From: Priapulus caudatus
Taxonomy: Eukaryota; Priapulida; Priapulimorpha; Priapulimorphida; Priapulidae
DNA length: 47,194 nt
Reading direction: 5' to 3'
NCBI RefSeq assembly: GCF_000485595.1
Contig: NW_014578172.1
Location: 7,036 to 54,229 of the forward strand
In this document: one piece after another, positions 40,335 to 47,194 of the stretch
How the letters are laid out: each line of letters begins with the position of its first letter
Numbering within the stretch: position 1 is the stretch's first letter
The notes under the pieces: model-generated
What the model was told of the DNA's origin: nothing
Databases searched by the model: none
What the model saw: only the letters and a program-made list of their open reading frames with translations
Position numbers and translations under genes: made by a program

Positions 40335-41345
40335 CCACCGTGCGCCGGGACGCGAAATTTTTTTTCCCAAACGGTATAACATAGGAAGGATTTAGGCGCC
40401 TTCTGATTGGCTGGAATTTGGCAAGATGTCAGCCTCCATGACTTGTAGCCAAAATCCCCAATTATCTACCAAAAACTTTCCCGAACTTTCTGTAAATTAG
40501 GTTAAAGTAGTTTTTAGTATGTTTAAAACAACCATTGGGTTTGTGAATTAGCCCAATATGATGCGTTTCTTGACTGATTTGGGCTTTGCTGAAGAACCTT
40601 CAGCAGGAGAACAGCGTTTGGTAAATGTTTGTTTTGGTGTTAATGACGCTAGGATAAGTTGTTTTTGATGTGATTTTCCCTAGAAGAACATTTTGCTAGT
40701 TTTATAATTTAAGTATTACTATAAGTGCATTCTTTTGAAAATGTGTTTATGTGTCATTTATCTTAAGTTATGAGAGGGCTAGGTTATGTTTGGTGCCGAG
40801 TTTTGTTTATGTTCGTGCGTGGTCGATTAGTTTAATTACGGTGTCAGCTGACTCAGGGTTAAACACTGGCTCTGTCTCGACTACTACCGTACTAGTAATA
40901 CTACTACTAGCGTCAACGAGTACGAGTACGTATAGCTCTAGTACTGTGGTAGCCCTAGTACTATAGTACCGTCGTAGCTCTTGTAGTACTGTCGTAGCCC
41001 TTCGCTCCTTCCTCCTGCGACGAAGCACTACGAGTGCGTGTACATACGTACGTATGTAATATTACAAGAGCCCAGACCCTCTCATAACTTAAGATTGAGA
41101 TGAAAATAACACATTTGCAGAAAGAATTGCAATTATAGTGATATTATATGTAATATTAATGAGGAAAATATCAGAAAACGTACTTATCTAGCGGTCATAA
41201 ACCCAAACAAACATTTACAAATGGGCGTTTGTTCTCTTGTCAAAGGCATGCAAAGCAAATCGAAGCAGCCAATCAGAAGGCGCTAAATTCTTCGCTATGT
41301 TATACCGTTTGGGAAAAAAAATTTCGCCGCCGGGACGCCAATTAG
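40335..41345. mobile_element. Foldback element with long inverted arms
   Basis: The left arm GCGAAATTTTTTTTCCCAAA, CGGTATAACATAG and GCGCCTTCTGATTGGCTG is mirrored at the right end (CAGCCAATCAGAAGGCGC...TTATACCGTTTGGG). Inner segments also pair: GGTAAATGTTTGTTTTGG with its complement near 41195-41220, and TTATCTTAAGTTATGAGAGG with its complement at 41075-41095. The left arm is about 200 bases longer. The centre is a TAGTACT-type repeat (40880-41010). No transposase. This looks like a foldback or MITE-like DNA transposon. Confidence 0.75.
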
Positions 41346-41439
41346 TCTTAGTCAGTCACGTAGCCACACGTAGTGAAGAAGTAGAAGAACTTATATGTGT
41401 TGTAAAACATTACCTAGTCTGTATTTAGTGATTCTCGGA

Positions 41440-41815
41440 GTAGAATAAAACCATCCAGATGAGACGGGATACCAGAGAAGTGTTGCCGAAAGGAGGTGTT
41501 GATCCTAACCGCTGAGCAAAGATCTTGCGCGCAGTTCCGCGGCAAGGCGCACGCGACTGCGGCAACGTCTTACGACAGTATGCAGCGCTGGCAGCTATGG
41601 ATCCGTGCGCCGAATCCATAGGTCGACGCACGGATCCATAGCTGCCAGCGAACAGTCGGCAATTTTAGCGGGGGACACAAAGGGCAGACATTTGGCACGT
41701 GGGAGGAACTCGCGACTTACATGGGGGGTCGTACAGATGGGGGGGGGGCGAGGGCAAAGCTTTTGATTTCGCCGTGGGTCCATTTCCGTGTGGTCTTAGG
41801 CGTTTTCACTATAAG
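41440..41815 (+). repeat. Dispersed repeat, copy 2, with perfect 24-bp hairpin
   Basis: Partner of 37455-37830. A perfect inverted repeat, 24 bases per arm (41586-41609 and 41627-41650), contains TATGGATCCGTGCG; copy 1 has the same hairpin with a mismatch and a changed loop. Strong stem conservation may reflect a structured RNA, a transposase site or selection-free recency. Confidence 0.75.
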
Positions 41816-42425
41816 TTCCAAACATACAAAGTTCCAAAGATAAGAAAAAATCGGACCATTATTTAATGGAAAATTTGATAAAATAGTGATACGAAATAGT
41901 ACGCGGATTGTGCGCCCAGTTACCTCTTTCAAATCATACGCTGTTTAAGAATCGCCATTCGCTGCATTTCCCCGGAGCTCCCCCCACTTTGAAAATAGTG
42001 TTTGCATTGTGGCAGTGGTATCCTGAGTGTACGAACGAGTTAGTATTTTGATTTTCGATTTTCCATGACAGTAGTAAGGCGAAAGTGCAGCATTTCAATA
42101 CAGCTTACTTTATTAGCATTATATATAGTATGTAATCATTTCCTGAGAGCTTCTTTTTGTATATATAAACAATTAATACATTATCTGCCATCGCTATCAT
42201 CTATGTGACCTTGCCTTATATCATATGCACCCCTAGTCCGCAAATGCAGACGTTATAACTCCGCTTTGCTAATCTGAGGGTGTGGGTTTATCATCACCCC
42301 CATTACTGGGGTCTGCGTCGGCTCGGACTAATGCACCCTTACCACTACAATATCCCACTGCCATTGTCATTGTCAGTATCAGGAACTAGCTAGAGTAAAT
42401 TGCTTGCTATATAAGCAGGGGTTGT
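41816..42425. other. Noncoding spacer
   Basis: No gene or named repeat recognised. Confidence 0.4.
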
Positions 42426-42433
42426 CTAGTATA

Positions 42434-42676
42434 GGGGTATTGTAACCCTAGCAATACCGTTTCTTGGAGCTATCACTCAAGGTGATACAATTGTATGCAC
42501 ATCTACGAATACTTCTATTAGTATTACTACAAGTACATGTTACAATAATTACTAGTAGTAGTAGTAGCACTACTATTAGTACTAGCACAACTGCCACTAC
42601 TCACTAGTACTAGTACTAGTTACTACTACTAGACTACTAGCTGCAAGAAACGGTATTGCTAGGGTTAGAATACCCT
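42434..42676. mobile_element. MITE with GGGTATTGTAACCC termini, plus nearby half copy
   Basis: GGGTATTGTAACCCTAGCAA and TACCGTTTCTTG at the left are mirrored by CAAGAAACGGTATTGCTAGG and GTTAGAATACCC at the right, about 38 bases per arm, with TATA-like sequence outside both ends. The interior is TAGTAC/TAC trinucleotide repeat. A second right-arm copy (GCTGCAAGAAACGG...CTAGGGTTAGAA) lies at about 42832-42865 after more TAC repeats, suggesting duplication of the right half. Confidence 0.7.
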
Positions 42677-42869
42677 ATATTGACGTTAGTCACACTGCCT
42701 GGTCGGGTTACTAGACTAAGTACTAGTACTAGTTCCAGTACTACTACTACTAGTTACTACTATAGTACTAGAGCTACTAGTACTACTACTAATACTATAT
42801 AGTATAGTGCTAGAGCTAGTACTACTACTAGCTGCAAGAAACGGTCTTTGCTAGGGTTAGAAGATCTTT

Positions 42870-43800
42870 GTAAACACAATTTGTTGTGTATAGTCGAGTA
42901 AACAACACCGTTAACCCGTTTATGGGAACAGGACCATCTCTGTTGACTTGTGACGCTAGCATTTCCAATACGCATAGCGAGCGCTGACGCGTTACGGAAA
43001 AAATAATGGAGCGGTTTTAGCCGGTCTAAGCTGCCACCCGAGCTGCAGGATAAGTGGTAGCGGAACGCTATGCATATAGCCTCGTTGCGCCATCTATCGC
43101 ACGCCATATGTAGTACACTGGTCAACAAAAACAAACAAACAACAAAGTTCAACTGCGTTTTTTTACACGAAACCAAGCGCGCCGAGTAGCGAACTTCGAA
43201 TTAGGACCATTTCTAGGAAATGTCTAGCTACCTGGGTGGTGAAACCCGTAGTGCAATGGCCAGAACTGCTCAACTGAGCGAACTTGCTGCTTGCGCTATA
43301 TATGTAAACCCGTTGAAGGTAATGGAATGGAGTGCAGCGAAGTTGTGTTAGTGTTGCCGCTATGCGGCATTTTTCGCGCTTTGCGCGGAATTCCGGGCTG
43401 CCGATCGTTTAGTCTGTTACAACAAATACGTGTTATCTCTACTGTGAAGTTATTCGCTACTCGCCTTACGTTGCACAAGAGACAAGTCTGATATCTCCTT
43501 TAAGCGGAAACGCAAGCACGAACAGATAACAACGGGTGAAGAACAATATACAACGCAAGACCTATAACATTACAACCTATACGATCACGTGTCTACACAC
43601 AGTCGGGCATCTCCCGACGTGCCTTACGAATTGTCTATAACACTGATACAACCCATATCTCATGTACATCAGAGAGCTGGTACATTTGGAGCCGTGATCA
43701 CCAGGATTCGTGCGGAAGAAAGTCAGCGGCAGCAAGAAGAGGAGAACAAGAAAGAAGAGGTGGTTTTAGTAGCAGTTACGTCAGCATCGTATCATCGCCA
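42870..43800. other. Unassigned region upstream of element 3
   Basis: No confirmed gene. A TATATAT-containing segment (about 43298-43305) followed by GTTACAACAAATACG and pyrimidine-rich sequence could belong to the LTR of element 3. I could not find TG...CA borders or a second copy, so it is not called. The short frame at 43589-43831 ends in a Glu/Lys-rich stretch and is unrecognised. Confidence 0.35.
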
Positions 43801-43819
43801 GCATTCAGAACTATCAAAC

Positions 43820-44600
43820 TTCGAGCGCTAGAAGCATCATCAGCGTCAGCGTAGTGTCAACGTCGACAGAAGCAGCATCAATATCGTAACGAGATCACCG
43901 GCAGCAGCAGTAACAGTAACAGCCGCGACGTCAGCGTAGCCATCGTCAACGTCGACTGCAATACCGTAAACAGCAGCAGCGCCCCATCGCCATAGGAACT
44001 GAGACTATAGCACTGCGTACGAATACACTGAATCTAGTCTTAGCGAACTGTGGCTTTGCAGCAGCAGTAGCGGAGCAGCGTAACGTGAACGCACTATTGC
44101 AGCACTAAACTACTTAGAAACTGCATTAACATTCGAAATCTAGCATCACGATCAATGCTGGCAATAATAGCAGTGACGTCAGCACCGCATTATAGGGAAT
44201 TGTGCGTGTATTGACATCAAGCGTCATCGTCGACATTAGCAGTAACAGTAGCAGCAGAGAGATAGCGGCATCACCGTCGTTGCTACTCTCCGTGTAGCAT
44301 CCCCCGAGTTTGCAGAACTGCGTACGAACACACTGAAGCTATCTTTAGCGGGCAGGGACCTCACAGCGCAGCAGCCAGCGCTTATACATCGTAGCGTGAA
44401 CGCCGTCTCATCACAGCAACATCATCACCGTGGAGACATCACTAACATTTTTGCCGATAGATGTCCCGTCATCATCAGCGTGGGCGTCGGCGTCACCAAC
44501 ATCACCGCAGCAACACGCACGCACGAGCGACAGCAGCACGCGGCATCGTGCATCATCGTGCGGCAGCGCATCCTACATCTGGACATAATTAATAGAATCG
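43820..44600 (+). repeat. Triplet-rich leader with a ~310-bp internal duplication
   Basis: CAG/CAT/CGT triplets dominate (GCAGCAGCAGTAACAGTAAC). ACTGCGTACGAAYACACTGAA and the following CTTTAGCG...CGTGAACGC occur at about 44014-44092 and again at about 44309-44402, indicating duplicated segments. It has no sustained open frame and probably belongs to the long 5' leader of element 3. Confidence 0.5.
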
Positions 44601-44637
44601 CAACCTTTTCAGCCGACGGGGAATCACATCTGAAGCG

Positions 44638-44663
44638 ATGATTCTTACACTACTATTGTAAGT
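44638..44663 (+). promoter_or_regulatory. Seven-codon upstream ORF overlapping a splice donor
   Basis: ATG at 44638 opens a hydrophobic seven-codon frame ending in TAA (44659-44661). That TAA lies inside a consensus donor, GTAAGT (44658-44663). Unspliced RNA would stop here, ahead of the gag ATG at 44774. Spliced RNA would lose the stop and carry the ATG plus 20 bases (phase 2) to a downstream exon. This matches how errantiviruses start env, and the phase is what the element 1 env acceptor needs. No env of element 3 is in the window. Confidence 0.5.
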
Positions 44664-44773
44664 ACAACACTCATTAATTCGTGCTCACACTTAACGTAAT
44701 GTAATTTATGAATAGTTAACTTTTGATATCGAATAATCCACCGTACGATCCATTACCTAATTCTACCGCTGCT

Positions 44774-45225
44774 ATGGAGTCCACCGCCTCTCATCCGACA
44801 GGATTGCAAGCTCATGTATTGACAATGGATTTATTGATCAAGGAGGTTAAAGCCTTGAGCACGCTTACCACCTTTCAATCGTTTTCGGGGGAAGAGAAAG
44901 GGTTAATTACCTTTGACGAATGGTGGCAAAACCTTCAGAGATTAGTTCTGATTGTAGGGACGCAAAGTGAGACGGAATTAGCACGTTTATCGCTTAGACT
45001 CCTGAGCGGAGAAGCAGCTAAATTCGCATCTGATGCCCTAATCCATACACCGACGATGGGGATGTCACAATTAGGTCAATTGCTAAGGGAGAAATACGCA
45101 GACAACGCACATGTGGCGATATCTCTCCAGAAATTTAAGCACGACAAGCAGGGACGGCATGAAATCATAGCCACATTTGCCAAACGGCTGGAGGCAGAGG
45201 CGAGACGTTCAGTCTCGCGTAGTTG
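44774..45225 (+). pseudogene. gag: Gag, capsid part (element 3)
   Basis: From the ATG at 44774 the frame carries a capsid-like region: FSGEEKGLITFDEWWQNLQR, LRLLSGEAAKFASDAL and LREKYADNAHVAISLQKF. These match the Ty3/gypsy/retrotransposon Gag capsid pattern (sequence before W..L, then hydrophobic helices and L..KY). It stops at 45225 after a one-base break near 45200, and the remaining capsid continues in the next feature. Distinct from the Gag of element 2. Confidence 0.8.
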
Positions 45226-45542
45226 AGCAATTTAGTGATGGATTAAGGCAAGAAGGGATTAAAAGAACATTAATTCGCAGCCGTCCCGCCACCCTCGAAG
45301 GGGAAGTGAAACATGCTATCGGAGAATCAGCTATCGATCAAGAGGTAAGGATGCGAACATCACGCCACAACGAAGAGGCAATGGAGATAGACAATGTAGA
45401 ACCCACGCCCGTCATGCAGAAGCAAATTCAAAAGATTCGCGGCGCTGTAGCGGAGATAATGGCGACCGTATCAAGGTCCCTCCACAACATAACGTCAATA
45501 CGCAGCTACCATCACCGCAACAGCCAGCAGGAGGTACGATGA
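45205..45542 (+). pseudogene. gag: Gag, capsid C-terminal part (element 3)
   Basis: Continues the capsid in another frame with VEQFSDGLRQEGIKRTLIRS, RPATLEGEVKHAIGES and an AMEIDNVE acidic segment. This is the usual end of a Ty3/gypsy capsid before nucleocapsid. The frame is lost again by 45542. Confidence 0.75.
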
Positions 45543-45627
45543 ATCAAGGAGGCGCGTGTAGCAGGGAATTTCAGCCTAGTATGCGTCATTTACGCAATCG
45601 CCGCCATGGCAAACATATAACCAGCAA

Positions 45628-45864
45628 ATGACGTGGAGGCAGTCTACACGCCCCGCCTACCAAAATAGCACACCGTGGCAGCGTGGAGCAGCAAGTAACT
45701 GGCAGCCAAGGCAACTACAGCCATTCGAAAAACCCCGATATGCACTGCAACCTGGCGTTCGTTATCAATGGACGAAGAATGACAAGCCAATATGTGCGCT
45801 ATGCAGAAAGATAGGTCACTGCTGGAGGCAATGCAGGTCGACACAACAAGAGTTTAGAGCATGA
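45628..45864 (+). pseudogene. gag: Gag nucleocapsid with zinc knuckle (element 3)
   Basis: A basic, Gln/Arg-rich frame ending in CALCRKIGHCWRQC, a CX2CX4HX4C knuckle that binds genomic RNA. It ends in TGA at 45862-45864, overlapping the ATG of the protease frame (ATGA). Confidence 0.8.
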
Positions 45865-46397
45865 AATGCGGGAAACGCAAGCGCTCGATTTTAAGTGAGA
45901 CGAAAACCCGAGCGCACGACACACAACAGTCGCTAACAATGAGACAAAGAAAATGTCGGGAAATACATAACACCGAAGATACACAGAGGGCAGCACCCGT
46001 CTGCTCACAACGAATCGGTGGGATAATGACAGATTGCCTTATAGACTCCGGAGCGCAGACCACGCTCCTAAGCGAGCAGTCTTGGAAACGATTACCATCA
46101 TGCGTGCGACATACGAGTGAGCTGTCTACAACAAGCAAACAGACACTTACATCGGTAACTGGGCATCCACTAAGAACAATAGGAGAAGCGACAATTCCAC
46201 TTGTTATTGGGCGCTATCGTACGAAGTTTCGATTTCAAATAGTGTCGCACCTACGCAAAGCAGCCATATTAGGGTATGATTTCATGAAGACAGTGGGAAT
46301 AAAAATTGATTGTCTAAAAGGCATTTTATCAGTGGGAAGATTAGTCGTCCCATTAAAAGCAGCCTTTACAGAACAAAAGGATAACAAACATATTTAG
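45861..46397 (+). CDS. pol: Retropepsin-like protease (element 3 pol), truncated pol
   Basis: Starts ATG at 45861, overlapping the nucleocapsid stop by four bases (ATGA). In this frame a TAG lies at 45855-45857, so translation cannot enter from further upstream without restarting. The active site is DCLIDSGAQTTLLSEQSW (DSG variant); the second signature is AAILGYDFMKTVGIKIDCL. A single TAG (46395-46397) interrupts, then the same frame runs on with KNKVQIPPRTVVICEGKLGK and DVLPALRDQPGIFTVE to a TAA at 46560. This is the protease-RT linker of Ty3/gypsy pol. RT, integrase and env are absent. Confidence 0.8.
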   Translation: MKCGKRKRSILSETKTRAHDTQQSLTMRQRKCREIHNTEDTQRAAPVCSQRIGGIMTDCLIDSGAQTTLLSEQSWKRLPSCVRHTSELSTTSKQTLTSVTGHPLRTIGEATIPLVIGRYRTKFRFQIVSHLRKAAILGYDFMKTVGIKIDCLKGILSVGRLVVPLKAAFTEQKDNKHI

Positions 46398-46562
46398 CTT
46401 GTTCTACTCAAGAACAAAGTACAGATTCCGCCGCGTACAGTCGTCATCTGCGAAGGCAAGTTAGGAAAAGGCGTACCTGTAAACACAACCGTAATAATTA
46501 CAGGCACAGATGTGTTACCTGCACTGCGAGATCAGCCAGGTATATTCACTGTAGAAACATAA
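46398..46562 (+). pseudogene. pol: Protease-RT linker after an in-frame TAG (element 3)
   Basis: Same frame as the protease, resumed after TAG 46395-46397. QIPPRTVV and the following Val/Thr-rich beta-like stretch are typical of the segment before RT. Similarity ends at about 46565, where non-element sequence begins, so the element is cut here. Confidence 0.65.
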
Positions 46563-46734
46563 GACATTGTTAACAAGGATCATTGTATCAAGTTTCCAAT
46601 GTAATCTATCAGCTGGGGGAAGTCCTGTGTGCATTTATATGTCCCTGCAGTTGACGCTTGATTCATGTAGGGGACACCCCTGGGAGTAAAAAAAACTTGG
46701 GTAGACATTCTGAATCATGGGAAGGATAGGTGAA

Positions 46735-47194
46735 ATTCAAGATGGCGTTCAAGATGGCTGTCAATTCATGCAATTGACCATAACTCGCCACCTATTTATG
46801 ATAGGAGGTTGATTTTGGTGTTTATCCCTATATTTTATGGGTCAGGCTATCCATTAAAACTGATACCCGTACCGAAAATGCATTGCATCATTGTTAAATC
46901 TGAGATGGCTGCCGAGACGGACACCGTATCATATAAACTGCTATAACTTCTCGCAGACTTATGATAGAAGGGTAATTTTCGTGTCTATCCCTATGTTTTA
47001 GGGGTCAGGTTATCCACTGAGACTAATAACCAGATTAAAAACGCACTGCATCACCATCAAAGCTAAGATGGCCACCAAATATGACCGTCATTTATTGAAA
47101 ACTTTTCACATATCGCTATAATACTAGCAGCATTTACAGTATACACTATACATGATATTATTGGTAAGGTAACTTTAATATTGATCACTGTGTC
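46735..47194. repeat. 163-bp tandem satellite, about 2.8 units to the window end
   Basis: Units start with AAGATGGC-like words. TTATGATAGRAGG recurs at 46796 and 46959 (163 bases apart), as do TATCCCTATRTTTTAKGGGTC and CATTGCATCAT/CACTGCATCAC. A third unit starts at about 47067 and diverges. It directly follows the truncated element 3 and may continue beyond the window. Confidence 0.8.

Noticed and set aside
43298-43500. Possible LTR of element 3 (TATATAT, GTTACAACAAATACG)
   Set aside because: No TG...CA borders, no partner LTR and no primer site found.

Overview
This looks like nuclear DNA of a repeat-rich invertebrate animal. It has spliced coding sequence (one well-bounded exon of a GABA-B-like class C receptor), Ty3/gypsy elements including one with an envelope gene, a BEL/Pao-type Gag fragment, a Helitron, MITEs, a LINE relic, CA/TA microsatellites and satellite arrays. 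Nothing points to a prokaryote: there are no operons and no Shine-Dalgarno-led genes. I cannot name the phylum; arthropod, sponge, cnidarian or another invertebrate would all fit.

Layout. 1-4.5 kb: a BEL/Pao-like gag fragment on the minus strand, a GC-rich ~43-bp minisatellite (1.56-2.29 kb), a 168-bp satellite and simple repeats. 4552-6683: a non-autonomous Helitron holding GGGATGGCAT-type minisatellites. 6.9-8.15 kb: a decayed SWIM zinc-finger (YqaJ-associated type) gene on the minus strand, duplicated tails of that gene, and a large hairpin.

8157-23222: an endogenous-retrovirus-like Ty3/gypsy locus (element 1) flanked by a 4-bp ATAG duplication. The 3' LTR (22537-23222), polypurine tract, protease, RT/RNase H, integrase and a baculovirus-F/errantivirus-like Env are recognisable. 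A possible extra gene lies between env and the 3' LTR. Most of the 5' LTR, the primer site and gag are missing. In their place (8269-14467) is a second copy of integrase-env-3' region, full of single-base indels and GC-rich insertions. It looks more like unpolished long-read sequence or a misassembly than an old duplicate. Pol of the better copy is also interrupted: two adjacent UAG codons and two frame changes.

23.7-24.0 kb: the receptor exon (minus strand). 24905-34210: element 2, a complete Ty3/gypsy element with unequal LTRs (1279 and 1576 bp), a CTTA target duplication, intact-looking gag and a dead pol (RT YxDD changed to YLGD, both integrase Asp changed to Asn, plus an internal deletion, stops and frameshifts). 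34-43 kb: no convincing host gene, but several TIR/foldback elements (36052-36524, ~37215-37452, ~40335-41345, ~42434-42676), two copies of an unnamed dispersed repeat, a LINE RT relic and strand-switching ACGC/GTGC repeats. 43.8-46.6 kb: the 5' part of a third Ty3/gypsy-like element (element 3): a triplet-rich leader, a seven-codon upstream ORF whose stop lies in a splice donor, gag, zinc knuckle and protease. 46.74 kb to the end: a 163-bp satellite.

The main story is a locus repeatedly invaded by retroelements. Element 1 preserves an unusual gene order (pol-env-extra ORF) and an Env that seems to need a spliced start. Element 3 preserves the kind of leader exon that could supply such a start. 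All boundaries come from reading by eye; no alignment or database search was run.
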